Of a stretch of DNA of 64,000 nucleotides, positions 1 through 8,252 are shown one piece after another. The position numbers were made by a program, and so were the translations under genes. Origin of the DNA: Castellaniella caeni NBRC 101664 (GTDB taxonomy: Bacteria > Pseudomonadota > Gammaproteobacteria > Burkholderiales > Burkholderiaceae_B). Where the stretch lies: assembly GCF_001592225.1 (NCBI RefSeq), contig NZ_BCWN01000009.1:1-64000 (forward strand). The letters are read 5' to 3'. The notes under the pieces were generated by a model that worked only from the letters and a program-made list of their open reading frames with translations, did no database searches and was not told where the DNA came from. How positions within the stretch are numbered: the first letter of the stretch is position 1; every line of letters starts with the position of its first letter.

Positions 1-18
1 GGCCCGCCGGTGCGGGCC
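1..18. terminator. GC stem-loop at window edge
   Basis: A 6-bp perfect stem (GGCCCG with CGGGCC) closes a 6-nt loop. No T-run follows, so it is at best a weak terminator or the end of a structure that begins outside the window. An open frame ends at the TAG at 41-43 and could be the tail of an upstream gene, but too little is present to name it. Confidence 0.3.
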
Positions 19-43
19 GGAGCACCGTGCGGCCGTCGTTTAG

Positions 44-369
44 AACCAGCAACATCACTACCGTCACACATCATGCTGCAGAACCCAGCTGACACCTCGG
101 GCCACAAGGGGGCTGCATTCCAGGACAGGAACCCAGGCGCGATTGGCCCGCCGGCGCAGGCCAGAACGCCGCACCGACGCAGGCCAGAATGCTGCGCCGC
201 ACCGACCAGAACACCGCACAGCCCCGGACCAGAAGCCGGAAACAAGAAACGACACCCAAACCACCCCGGTCGGGGCCCCGCAGGATGGTGATACATTGCC
301 AATAGCCCATACATGCGGGTGAACGCACGCCCCAGCACCGCACCCCGACCATCACGCCGAAACCGTCCC
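44..369. other. Non-coding region upstream of rng
   Basis: This stretch of about 325 bases holds no gene I can support. Open frames on both strands cross it, but they have no family resemblance, are biased in composition and overlap one another. It contains a short degenerate tandem repeat (161-240) and presumably the rng promoter. A weak -10-like TACATT lies near 292-297 without a recognisable -35. Confidence 0.5.
161..240. repeat. Degenerate ~23-bp tandem repeat
   Basis: About three and a half imperfect copies of a unit beginning CCAGAA and continuing with a GCCGCACCGA-like core start at 161, 184, 206 and 229, a spacing of 22-23 bp. The copies differ at several positions. The repeat lies in the non-coding region about 130 bp upstream of rng. 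Confidence 0.5.
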
Positions 370-1848
370 ATGCCCCTGAACGAAGACATCCTCATCAACG
401 TCACCCCCTTTGAAACCCGCGTAGCCCTCACCAGCCAGGGAGTAGTACAAGAACTGCACATCGAGCGCAGCATCCAGCGCGGCTTCGTCGGCAATCTATA
501 TCTGGGACGAGTGGCCCGCGTACTGCCGGGCATGCAAAGCGCCTTCGTGGACATCGGCCTGGAGCGGGCAGCCTTCATCCATGTGGCCGACCTGCGCCAG
601 AACCGTCACGCGCGCAGCAGCGGCAGCGAACACACGCCGCAAATCCCCATCGAAAAGCTGCTGTTCGAAGGGCAACCCCTGTTGGTACAAGTCATCAAAG
701 ATCCCATCGGCACCAAGGGTGCCCGGCTTTCAACTCACATCAGCATCGCCGGGCGCATGCTGGTCTACCTGCCACACGAACCGCACATCGGCGTCTCCCA
801 GCGCATCGACAATGAATCCGAACGCAACGCCCTTAAAGAACGCATGCTCGCGCTGCTGCCCGAGGACGAAGCGGGGGGCTTCATCGTGCGCACCCAGGCC
901 GAGGGCGCCAGCGACACAGAGCTGGCCGCCGACATTCAATATCTGCACATGCTCTGGGGCAACATCCAGACGCGCATCCGACAGGTGCCCGCGCCTTCCG
1001 TGGTCTACACCGAACTCACCCTGGCGCAACGCGTGCTGCGCGACATGGCGTCGCCCGACACCAGCAGCATCACGGTGGATTCGCGCACCGTCACCCAGGA
1101 GCTGCTCGACTGGGCGCAGCGCTACACGCCGTCCGTGGTCGAACGCATCCACCATTACAGCGGCAACCGGCCGCTGTTCGACACGGCCAACGTGGACGAA
1201 GAAATCGCCCACGCACTGTCGCGCCGCGTGAATCTGAAATCCGGCGGCTATCTCATCATCGACCAGACCGAGGCGCTGACGACGGTGGACGTGAACACGG
1301 GCGGCTACGTCGGCGGGCGCAACTTCGACGACACCATCTTCAAGACCAATCTGGAAGCGGCGGTGGCCATCGCCCGCCAGCTGCGCCTGCGCAATCTGGG
1401 CGGCATCATCGTGTTGGACTTCATCGACATGGACGACCCGCGGCACCAGGAATCGGTGCTGGCGGAGCTGCACAAGGCGCTGGCGCACGACCGCACACGC
1501 ATGACGGTGAGCGGCTTCAGCCAGCTGGGGCTGGTGGAGATGACGCGCAAGCGCACACGCGATTCGCTGGCGCACCAACTGTGCGAGCCCTGCCCCACCT
1601 GCCAGTCGCGCGGGTCGGTGCGCACGGCGCGCACCCTGTGCTATGAAATCTTGCGCGAAATTCTGCGCGAGGCGCGGCAGTTCGACCCCAAAGAGTTTCG
1701 CATCGTCGCCGCGCAGTCGGTCATTGACTTGTTTCTGGAAGAGGAAAGCCAGCACCTGGCGATGCTGGGCGACTTCGTCGGCAAGCCGATTTCACTGGCG
1801 GTGGAAGTCAATTATGGGCAAGAGCAATACGACCTGGTGCTGCTGTAG
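370..1848 (+). CDS. rng: Ribonuclease G
   Basis: This endoribonuclease of the RNase E/G family matures 16S rRNA 5' ends and helps degrade mRNA in the cytoplasm. An S1-type RNA-binding region occupies the N-terminal ~130 residues. The catalytic aspartates are visible in TTVDVNTG (Asp297) and VLDFIDM (Asp340), and the zinc-link cysteines in CPTC (398-401). At 492 residues it matches the usual ~490 of RNase G and lacks the C-terminal scaffold of RNase E. I chose the ATG at 370 because the family begins at about MPLNEDILIN; an in-frame ATG at 313 would add 19 non-conserved residues. It is convergent with the lipoprotein gene downstream. Confidence 0.95.
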   Translation: MPLNEDILINVTPFETRVALTSQGVVQELHIERSIQRGFVGNLYLGRVARVLPGMQSAFVDIGLERAAFIHVADLRQNRHARSSGSEHTPQIPIEKLLFEGQPLLVQVIKDPIGTKGARLSTHISIAGRMLVYLPHEPHIGVSQRIDNESERNALKERMLALLPEDEAGGFIVRTQAEGASDTELAADIQYLHMLWGNIQTRIRQVPAPSVVYTELTLAQRVLRDMASPDTSSITVDSRTVTQELLDWAQRYTPSVVERIHHYSGNRPLFDTANVDEEIAHALSRRVNLKSGGYLIIDQTEALTTVDVNTGGYVGGRNFDDTIFKTNLEAAVAIARQLRLRNLGGIIVLDFIDMDDPRHQESVLAELHKALAHDRTRMTVSGFSQLGLVEMTRKRTRDSLAHQLCEPCPTCQSRGSVRTARTLCYEILREILREARQFDPKEFRIVAAQSVIDLFLEEESQHLAMLGDFVGKPISLAVEVNYGQEQYDLVLL

Positions 1849-1876
1849 ACGACCGGGCGATCGGGCCTGCCACGTT

Positions 1877-1893
1877 GTCGCCAGTGCGGCGAC
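1877..1893. terminator. Short stem-loop between convergent genes
   Basis: A GTCGCC/GGCGAC stem with a 5-nt loop lies between the rng stop codon and the convergent lipoprotein gene. There is no U-tract, so its role as a terminator is a guess from position. Confidence 0.3.
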
Positions 1894-1908
1894 CTAGCCG
1901 GCGAAACC

Positions 1909-2346
1909 TCACTCGCCCACGTCCAGCTTGTTTTCCCAGCTCTTGTCGGCCCGGCAGCTGTCGGGTTTCATCATGGCGGTGAGCATCTGATGCACGCGCC
2001 CTATCTGGCCCGGATAGTAGCTATAGGCCTTGACGTTGACCGAGCGGTCTTCGAGCAGCACCAGCGACAGCACCACGCTGTGGGCCCAGTCGGCATCGGG
2101 GCTGGGTCGGTACACGATGCGGCCATACGATGCTTGCCGGGGCTCCATCTCGAAGGTGTAGGTCTGCCCGCAAACGGCCGCATGGCGAAACAGGTTTTGC
2201 TGTGCCTTGGCAAAATCGATGGGCAGGCGGTTGCGCTCGGTGATCTGGTAACGCGAGGTTTCGAGCTCGTTGAGGGTGAGGCCGACTGGCTGGTTGGCGC
2301 AGGCGGACAGCACGGCCAGAGAGGCCAGGGCAAACAGGGCTTTCAT
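1909..2346 (-). CDS. Putative small lipoprotein, unknown function
   Basis: This is a 145-residue protein with a lipoprotein signal: positively charged start, hydrophobic stretch, then a lipobox LSAC, predicting lipidation at Cys16 after cleavage. The mature part is hydrophilic, with two further cysteines in the body (in AAVCGQTY and PDSCRAD) that could form a disulfide in the periplasm. I do not recognise the family. It starts 89 bp downstream of msbA on the same strand and could be co-transcribed with it. The AGGAGT just before the ATG at 2346 is a good ribosome-binding site. Confidence 0.75.
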   Translation of the reverse strand: MKALFALASLAVLSACANQPVGLTLNELETSRYQITERNRLPIDFAKAQQNLFRHAAVCGQTYTFEMEPRQASYGRIVYRPSPDADWAHSVVLSLVLLEDRSVNVKAYSYYPGQIGRVHQMLTAMMKPDSCRADKSWENKLDVGE

Positions 2347-2435
2347 GTGGATACTCCTGAAAAATGACCGGCCGCCAGGGCTCGGGCTCGCCTACGGCGA
2401 TGGCTGCCTGCCACCGGGCCGTGGCCACAGCGCAC

Positions 2436-4265
2436 TCAGGCAAGCCCATCGGCGGCTGAAAGAGGGTCTGTCGACGCCCGCAGTGCGGGGCTGTCATCGT
2501 CGCGAAACTGCAGGCGGTACAGGCTGGCGTACAGGCCGCCCAGGGCGAGAAGATCGGCGTGCGTGCCCTCTTCCGCGATGCGCCCGCGATCCAGCACGAT
2601 GATGCGATCAGCCTTTTGCACCGTGCTGAGCCGGTGCGCGATGACCAGCGTCGTGCGCCCGGCCATCAGGCGTTCGAGCGAGGCCTGCACCTGGCGCTCG
2701 GATTCGTTGTCCAGGGCGGACGTGGCTTCATCCAGGATGAGGATAGGCGCATTTTTGATGAGCGCGCGGGCGATGGCCAGGCGCTGGCGCTGGCCACCCG
2801 ACAGGGCGCTGGCGTTGCTGCCCACCTGGGTATGGATGCCCTCGGGCAGGGTATCGACGAAATCGAGCAGACTGGCGGCCTCGAGCGCCGCCCGTACGCG
2901 TTCTTCGGGCACTGCGTCGCGGATGCCGTAGGCGACGTTCTCGGCGATCGTCCCTTCGAACAGCACCACGTCCTGACTGACCAGGGACAGCTGCGAACGC
3001 AGGGCCCGCAGGCGGAATTCACGCACGTCGATGCCGTCGATGAGAACTTGCCCGCCGGTGGGCTCGATGAAACGCGGCAGCATGTTGACCAGCGTGGTCT
3101 TGCCGCTGCCCGAGCGCCCGACCAGGGCGACGGTCTGCCCGGCGGCGACCGACAGCGAGACTGATTCAAGGGTGTTGGCCGCCGCCTCGGGGTAGCGGTG
3201 ACTGACGGCCTGGAACTGCACGTTGCCACGCAGGCGCCCGGCGACGTCGCGGGTGCCGGTGTCCTGCTCGATGGGATCTTCGATAAGGGAAAACACGCTT
3301 TCCGCGGAAATCAGCATGCGCTGGGTGGCCCCGGCAATGTTGGTGAGCCGCTTGAGGGGATCGAAAATCTGCCCCAGGGCCGCCATGAAAGCGGCGAAGC
3401 TGCCGACGGTCAGCCCTTCGTGATTGGCCTGGTACAGCGCCACCGCCACCACGATGGCCACCGACAGCGCGACGAAGAACTGCGAGATGGGCGACATGGC
3501 CGAATCGGCGCTGGCCGCGCGCATGGAAAAGCGGCGCAGGCGCGCATTGACGTAGGCAAAGCGCTCGCGCTCGCGCGTGTAGCCGTCGAACAGCTTGATG
3601 ACGCGCTGCCCGGCAATGCCCTCGGACACGACCCGCGTGAGTTCGGCGTTCATGTTGATGGTGTCGCGGTTGATGCGCCGCAGCCGACGAACGAAGTAGC
3701 GCCCGGTGAGCACGGACAGCGGCAGCATGACGAGCACGATGAGCGTGAGCTGCCAGGACATGTACAGCAGCACCGCCAGCAGCGCCACGACCGTGAGCGA
3801 TTCGCGCACGATGACGCGGATCACCTCGGTGGACAGGCCGCTGACGTTACCCGCATCGATGGTGAAGCGGTTGAGCAGACGCCCACGGTCGCTCGCGCGG
3901 AAGGTTTCGTCGGCCATGCCCAGCAGGCGCTCGAACATTTCGCGGCGCAGGCCCAGCAGCATGTTGCTGGCGACCCAGGACATGAGATAGGTGCCGCCGA
4001 ACGTGGTGATGCCGCGCAACAGCATGAGCCCGACCACGGCCAGGGGAATCGACCAGATGTATGACGGTTCGCTGCCGTTGAAGCCTTCGTCGAGCAGGGG
4101 TTTCATGATGACGGCCAGGACAGGCTGCGTGGCCGAGGCGATGCTCAGCAGCACCAGGGCCAGCAAGGCGATTTTCCAGTCTTTGCCCAGGCGCTGATAG
4201 ATCTGGCGCCAGAGTTCCAGGCGCACGGGACGGCTGCTGGTGGTCTGATCAGAATCGGATTTCAA
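2436..4265 (-). CDS. msbA: Lipid A export ABC transporter MsbA
   Basis: This is a homodimeric inner-membrane half-transporter that flips core-lipid A to the periplasmic leaflet using ATP. The N-terminal ~330 residues form the six-helix ABC exporter domain. The C-terminal nucleotide-binding domain has Walker A GRSGSGKTT (383-391), signature LSGGQ (488-492), Walker B ILILDEA (to ~514) and the switch histidine in IAHRLS (~544). At 609 residues it is slightly longer than E. coli MsbA (582). It sits beside LPS-core glycosyltransferase genes and is divergent from a GT9 gene, which supports the lipid A assignment over a drug exporter. Confidence 0.9.
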   Translation of the reverse strand: MKSDSDQTTSSRPVRLELWRQIYQRLGKDWKIALLALVLLSIASATQPVLAVIMKPLLDEGFNGSEPSYIWSIPLAVVGLMLLRGITTFGGTYLMSWVASNMLLGLRREMFERLLGMADETFRASDRGRLLNRFTIDAGNVSGLSTEVIRVIVRESLTVVALLAVLLYMSWQLTLIVLVMLPLSVLTGRYFVRRLRRINRDTINMNAELTRVVSEGIAGQRVIKLFDGYTRERERFAYVNARLRRFSMRAASADSAMSPISQFFVALSVAIVVAVALYQANHEGLTVGSFAAFMAALGQIFDPLKRLTNIAGATQRMLISAESVFSLIEDPIEQDTGTRDVAGRLRGNVQFQAVSHRYPEAAANTLESVSLSVAAGQTVALVGRSGSGKTTLVNMLPRFIEPTGGQVLIDGIDVREFRLRALRSQLSLVSQDVVLFEGTIAENVAYGIRDAVPEERVRAALEAASLLDFVDTLPEGIHTQVGSNASALSGGQRQRLAIARALIKNAPILILDEATSALDNESERQVQASLERLMAGRTTLVIAHRLSTVQKADRIIVLDRGRIAEEGTHADLLALGGLYASLYRLQFRDDDSPALRASTDPLSAADGLA

Positions 4266-4277
4266 CCGGCACGCTCT

Positions 4278-4287
4278 CTTATATACT
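4278..4287. promoter_or_regulatory. Symmetric -10-like element between msbA and the GT9 gene
   Basis: TATATA at 4280-4285 reads the same on both strands, and TATACT (4282-4287) gives a plus-strand -10. It is the only AT-rich patch in the 130-bp divergent region. No convincing -35 is visible on either strand. If used, the msbA leader would be very short (about 8 nt) and the GT9 leader about 100 nt. Confidence 0.35.
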
Positions 4288-4395
4288 GTCGGAAACCACG
4301 CATTTTAGCCTGCGGCACACGGTGTCCGGCGCTCGCGTGCAGATTCAGGCTGCCGCGCGACACCACGCCGCCCGCGGGCGACCGGAGCCCTCGCG

Positions 4396-5376
4396 TTGAC
4401 ACCCACCGTCAGACCCGCCCTTTATGTCCGCCTGCCCAACTGGGTGGGCGACGTCTGCATGAGCCTGCCCAGTCTGCAAGCCCTGCTCGACACGGGGCTG
4501 CCGGTCGTCGCCTGCGCGCGCCCGTGGGCGCAAGACCTGTTGGCGGCCTACCCGTTGGCTGGTTTCATCCCCATGCAGGGCACTTGGCGCGCCGACCGCG
4601 CCGCCGTGCGGCGGCACCTGAAACAGGCGGGCTACAACCGGCCCCGCGGCCTGCTGCTGCCCGATTCGCTCTCGAGCGCGCTGGTGTTCCGCTTTGCCGG
4701 CATCGCCTGCGCCGGATACCGCGACGACGGGCGCAGCCTGCTGCTGCGCTGGCCGTGCCGCAAGCCCAAGGGGCCGCTGCATGCGGTGCAGTCCTGGTAT
4801 CACCTGACGCGCTTCGCCCTGGGGCAATGGCACCTCGCGCACACTGGCCCGGCCGAACCCGCCGACGAACTCAGCTGGACGGCCACGCAGGCCCACGAAC
4901 AACAAGCCATCCAGGCCCTGGCCCAGGCGGGCCTGCGCCAGGGGGCCTTCGTCCTCATCGCGCCCACCGCCGTCGGCCTGCACAAGGGCCGCATCAAGGC
5001 CTGGTCGGGCTTCGACGGCCTGACACAATCGCTGCAGGCGCGCGGCCTGGCAGTGGTCATGGCGCCCCCGTCGGCCGAACGCGAAGCAGCCCAGGCAGCC
5101 GCGCCCAGCGCCCAGCTGCTGCCGCCCCTGGGGCTGGGGGCCTTCGCCGCCCTCACCCGCCACGCCGCGCTGGTGGTCTGCAATGATTCCGGGGTGTCCC
5201 ATCTGGCCGCCGCCGCGGGCGCCCGGCAGCTCACGCTGTTCGGGGTCACCCACCCGACGCAGACGGGGCCGTGGTCCAATCGGGCCACGCGCCTGGGGCG
5301 CATGAACGCCTGGCCCACCGCCACCGAAGTCTTCTCCACCGCCATTGAACTGCTGAATCCCTCTCCTGCCGCATGA
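4396..5376 (+). CDS. GT9 family glycosyltransferase (heptosyltransferase-like)
   Basis: This GT-B protein of 326 residues belongs to the family of ADP-heptose:LPS heptosyltransferases. Family signs are the N-terminal LYVRLPNWVGDVCMSLP, where the loop binds the acceptor side, and the C-terminal nucleotide-sugar motif CNDSGVSHLAAAAG near residue 262. The start is a TTG at 4396 with GGAG 8 nt upstream; no in-frame ATG lies near the conserved N-terminus. The position next to msbA suggests a cytoplasmic step in LPS inner-core assembly. The exact sugar, heptose or another, cannot be told from sequence. The stop codon overlaps the next start (ATGA). Confidence 0.85.
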   Translation: MTPTVRPALYVRLPNWVGDVCMSLPSLQALLDTGLPVVACARPWAQDLLAAYPLAGFIPMQGTWRADRAAVRRHLKQAGYNRPRGLLLPDSLSSALVFRFAGIACAGYRDDGRSLLLRWPCRKPKGPLHAVQSWYHLTRFALGQWHLAHTGPAEPADELSWTATQAHEQQAIQALAQAGLRQGAFVLIAPTAVGLHKGRIKAWSGFDGLTQSLQARGLAVVMAPPSAEREAAQAAAPSAQLLPPLGLGAFAALTRHAALVVCNDSGVSHLAAAAGARQLTLFGVTHPTQTGPWSNRATRLGRMNAWPTATEVFSTAIELLNPSPAA

Positions 5377-6137
5377 GCGTGTCCGAATTCCTCACCAATC
5401 TGGTCGTCCCCCTGAACCTGTCCATCACCCTCGTGCTGCTGGCGCTCGTGCTCGCCATCATCCGCTGGCGCAAGACGGCGGCCCTGCTGGCCACGATCGG
5501 CCTGGCCTGGGCGGTCTTCTGGTCGCTGCCCACCTCGTCGCTGTGGGCCGGCGGGCTGCTGGAACAACGCTACCCGCACCAGGCGGCAGACGCCCTGCCC
5601 AGCGTCCAGGCCATCGTCGTGCTGGGCGGCAACACGGCCAACGGGCGGCAAAACTGGTTTGAATCCTACGACCGCAAGACGGCCATCTTGCGCACGGATA
5701 CCGCGGCACAGCTGTACGCCGCCGGGCGCGCGCCGCTGGTGATCGTCTCGGGGGCGGCGCTGGACGGCGGCGTCAGCGAGGCCCGGGTGATGGCCGCATC
5801 GCTCGAACGCGACGGCGTGCCGTCCGCCGCCATCGTCCAGGAAGACCACAGCCTCACCACGCACCAGAACGCGGTCTACACGGCCCGGCTGCTGCGCCAG
5901 CGCAATATTCAGCACTTTTTGCTGGTCACGTCCGCTCTGCACATGCCCCGCGCCATGGCCAGCTTTCAAAAGCAGGGCTTCAGCCCGATTCCGGCGCCAT
6001 CGCCAGCCCAGATCGTGGTGCCTGAAAAGCCGGACTTTTCTTTCTGGCTGCCCGACTGGCGGGCCCTGGAAGCCAGCCGCTCGATCGTGAAGGAATACCT
6101 GGGCCTGCTGGTGTACTGGACGCGCGGTTGGGCCTGA
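5373..6137 (+). CDS. DUF218 (YdcF/ElyC-like) envelope protein
   Basis: This 254-residue protein has two N-terminal hydrophobic segments (about residues 10-30 and 35-55) followed by a DUF218 domain. The domain shows AIVVLGGN near residue 80, VIVSGA near 125 and the VTSALHMPRA motif near 190. Family members such as ElyC and SanA are inner-membrane proteins tied to peptidoglycan or undecaprenyl-carrier metabolism and envelope integrity. Their biochemical activity is poorly defined. It is translationally coupled to the GT9 gene by a 4-bp overlap, which hints at a role in LPS or carrier-lipid handling. Confidence 0.8.
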   Translation: MSVSEFLTNLVVPLNLSITLVLLALVLAIIRWRKTAALLATIGLAWAVFWSLPTSSLWAGGLLEQRYPHQAADALPSVQAIVVLGGNTANGRQNWFESYDRKTAILRTDTAAQLYAAGRAPLVIVSGAALDGGVSEARVMAASLERDGVPSAAIVQEDHSLTTHQNAVYTARLLRQRNIQHFLLVTSALHMPRAMASFQKQGFSPIPAPSPAQIVVPEKPDFSFWLPDWRALEASRSIVKEYLGLLVYWTRGWA

Positions 6138-6174
6138 AAGGCTGGATCACGCGCGTGCCGGAGGCGAGGCCACG

Positions 6175-7494
6175 TCAGGCCCGCCCGTGGGGCGCCGCGC
6201 AGCGCTCGCGCAGCACCTCGTCGTACAGCGCCAGGTAGCGGCGCGCCACTTCTGGCCAGGCATGGCGCGCCAATACCTGCCGCATCCCCTGCCGCAGATG
6301 GACGCGCAAAGCCTCATCCGAGCACAGCCGCGCAACGGCCGCCGCCAGCTCGTCAGCCCGCTCGGGGTGGCTGATAACCAGCGCCTCGTCGCCGTCTTGC
6401 ACGTACTGGGCAAAGCCGCACCACGGCGCGGGGCTGAGCACCACTGGCAGGCCGAAGGACATGGCCTCGAGCGGCGCCATGCCGAAGCTGTCGTTGAGGG
6501 TGGGATGCACGTAGAGATCCGCCGCCTGATAGTAGGGCGCAACGTGCGAGGTTTCGGCCACCAGGTGCACCCGGCGGCGCACGGCCTCGGGCGCCTGCGC
6601 CACGCAATCGCGGGCGGCGGCATTGGCCCCCACCACCAGTAGCAGCACGTCGTCGGGCAGCGTCGTGAGTGCATCGAGCACGGTGGGCAGACCCTTGCGC
6701 ATGGGGTTGCGCGCCACCAGCAGGCACAGGGTGCCGTGCGCGGGCAGGCCCAGTTCGGCACGGCGGCGTTGGCGCTGCCCGGCCGATACGGCAGGCACCG
6801 CCGCCACGCCGGGGGCGATGACCGGGAAGTCGGCGACGGGCCGCCGGTAGGCCTGTTCGAGCTGGTGCGCAATCAAGTGGGACACCGCCACCACCCGATG
6901 GCCCGGGCGCGCATGCACACGACGCGCCTCAAGCCCCAGGTAGGTCTGCACACGCGGACTGATATACGAAAACAGCCGTTTGACGGCCCCCACGGGCTGC
7001 ACCCGCCAGCGATAGCGCACGGGCGTGACGTGGATGACTTCAACATCGCCGCACCAGCCGTTCATGTGGGAATGCACGATGTCGAAGCCCTGCCGCGTCA
7101 GGCGGGCGGCGCGGCGCGCGAACAGCCAGACCCGCACCCAGCTGGGCCAGCGGCGGCTGAGACGGATGGCGTGAAAAGGCAGCCGCAACTCACAGGCGGG
7201 ATCGTATTCTCGAGCGAAGACCGTGACGCGGTGCCCTGCGGCGACCAGCTCGCGCATGAGCGCCACGCCGTAGGCTTCGGCGCCGCCAAAGCGGCTGCCG
7301 AAGCGATCGACGACGAAGGCGATGGAAAGGCTGTCAGGCGCGGCGGACATCGATGCCGCGGACGCCTGCCCGCCAGGCAACGGCGCACCGGACGAAGGTA
7401 TGCCGGATGGCTGCGTGCCGGACGGCGGCGCACTGGAAAATGCTCCGGCAGACGGCGGCCCGCCCTGCGGCCCCGGCGTGGCAGCAGGGTTCAT
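6175..7494 (-). CDS. GT4 family glycosyltransferase, last gene of LPS-core cluster
   Basis: This retaining GT-B glycosyltransferase probably adds a sugar to the LPS core in the cytoplasm. The catalytic part begins at about IAFVVDRFGSRFGGAE, and the C-terminal GT4 donor site shows HPTLNDSFGMAPLEAMSFGLPVV, with the EX7E-type region intact. The ATG at 7494 overlaps the upstream stop (ATGA) and gives 439 residues. It carries an odd N-terminal extension of ~48 residues rich in Pro, Ser, Gly and Ala. A second ATG at 7350 would remove that extension and gives a more usual length. The overlap favours 7494, but conservation starts after 7350. Confidence 0.85.
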   Translation of the reverse strand: MNPAATPGPQGGPPSAGAFSSAPPSGTQPSGIPSSGAPLPGGQASAASMSAAPDSLSIAFVVDRFGSRFGGAEAYGVALMRELVAAGHRVTVFAREYDPACELRLPFHAIRLSRRWPSWVRVWLFARRAARLTRQGFDIVHSHMNGWCGDVEVIHVTPVRYRWRVQPVGAVKRLFSYISPRVQTYLGLEARRVHARPGHRVVAVSHLIAHQLEQAYRRPVADFPVIAPGVAAVPAVSAGQRQRRRAELGLPAHGTLCLLVARNPMRKGLPTVLDALTTLPDDVLLLVVGANAAARDCVAQAPEAVRRRVHLVAETSHVAPYYQAADLYVHPTLNDSFGMAPLEAMSFGLPVVLSPAPWCGFAQYVQDGDEALVISHPERADELAAAVARLCSDEALRVHLRQGMRQVLARHAWPEVARRYLALYDEVLRERCAAPHGRA

Positions 7495-8231
7495 GCGCCC
7501 CCCATCTCGGCCTGGCGACGCTTGCGGTCTTCGAGCTGCGTGAGGCACTTCTGTAAAAAACGGACGAGCAAAGTGGAGCGCATGACAGCGACGCGCGGCA
7601 GGCCGAAGAGATCGTCCTGCGGGCGCGCCAGCCCGCGGGCGGTGGTGGTGGCCGTCTCGTAGCCCGCCTCGCGCGCACAAGCCGCCAGCGCGGCCGTGTA
7701 CTTGCCATAGGGATAGCAGAAGGCGCGCACCGGCGCACCGGCCAGTTGTTCGAGCGCATCGCGGGAATCGCGGATTTCGTTGGCGGCCAGCTCGGGCGAC
7801 AGGCGCGGCAGCACGGGGTGGTTAAGCGTGTGCGAACCGACTTCGTGCCCTGCGGCCAGCCAGTCGCGCAGGCCTTGTGCCGACATGAGCGGCGCGGTCG
7901 GCACGCCTTCGGCCTGATCCCAGAGATTGCTGCCCCCCAGCTGGCGTACGACAAAATAGTTGGTAGCGTGAAACCCGCAGGCTTCGAGGACGGGCACGGC
8001 ATGGTCGAGCACGTTCTGGTAGCCGTCGTCGAAGGTAATACCAAAGACCTTGCCCTGTTTTTCCCCCCGCAGGTAGGGCATGAGCCGCGCCATGGACAGG
8101 CCCCGGTAGCCCAGCAGCCGCAGCCAGCCCATTTGCCGCCGGAAGTCGCGCGGATGCACCGTGAGCCCCCGGTAGGGCGTGCCGCGTGGATTGGGCTCGC
8201 CAATCTGGTGGTACATAAGAATGGGAATCAT
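7491..8231 (-). CDS. Polysaccharide deacetylase (NodB-type)
   Basis: This CE4/NodB-fold hydrolase of 246 residues probably removes an N-acetyl group from an amino sugar of the LPS core. The metal-site motifs are present: TFDDGY (first Asp pair) and SHTLNHP (two histidines), followed by the FCYPYG groove motif. The ATG at 8231 starts at MIPILMYHQ, where the family begins; an upstream in-frame start would add seven residues. There is no signal peptide, so it acts in the cytoplasm on an intermediate. It sits between two GT4 genes and overlaps the downstream one by 4 bp. Confidence 0.85.
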   Translation of the reverse strand: MIPILMYHQIGEPNPRGTPYRGLTVHPRDFRRQMGWLRLLGYRGLSMARLMPYLRGEKQGKVFGITFDDGYQNVLDHAVPVLEACGFHATNYFVVRQLGGSNLWDQAEGVPTAPLMSAQGLRDWLAAGHEVGSHTLNHPVLPRLSPELAANEIRDSRDALEQLAGAPVRAFCYPYGKYTAALAACAREAGYETATTTARGLARPQDDLFGLPRVAVMRSTLLVRFLQKCLTQLEDRKRRQAEMGGA

Positions 8232-8252
8232 GGGCAAATTATATCGGCACAC

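Noticed and set aside
10-355. Overlapping open frames on both strands at the window start
   Set aside because: They overlap one another, have no family likeness, and lie over a repeat and a likely promoter region.
3198-4064. Plus-strand frame within msbA rich in His, Gly and Gln
   Set aside because: It is antisense to the conserved ABC transporter gene, and its composition is that of a reverse-read GC-rich gene.
4800-5969. Minus-strand frame opposite the GT9 and DUF218 genes
   Set aside because: Both plus-strand genes have clear motifs and a coupled start, while the antisense frame has none.
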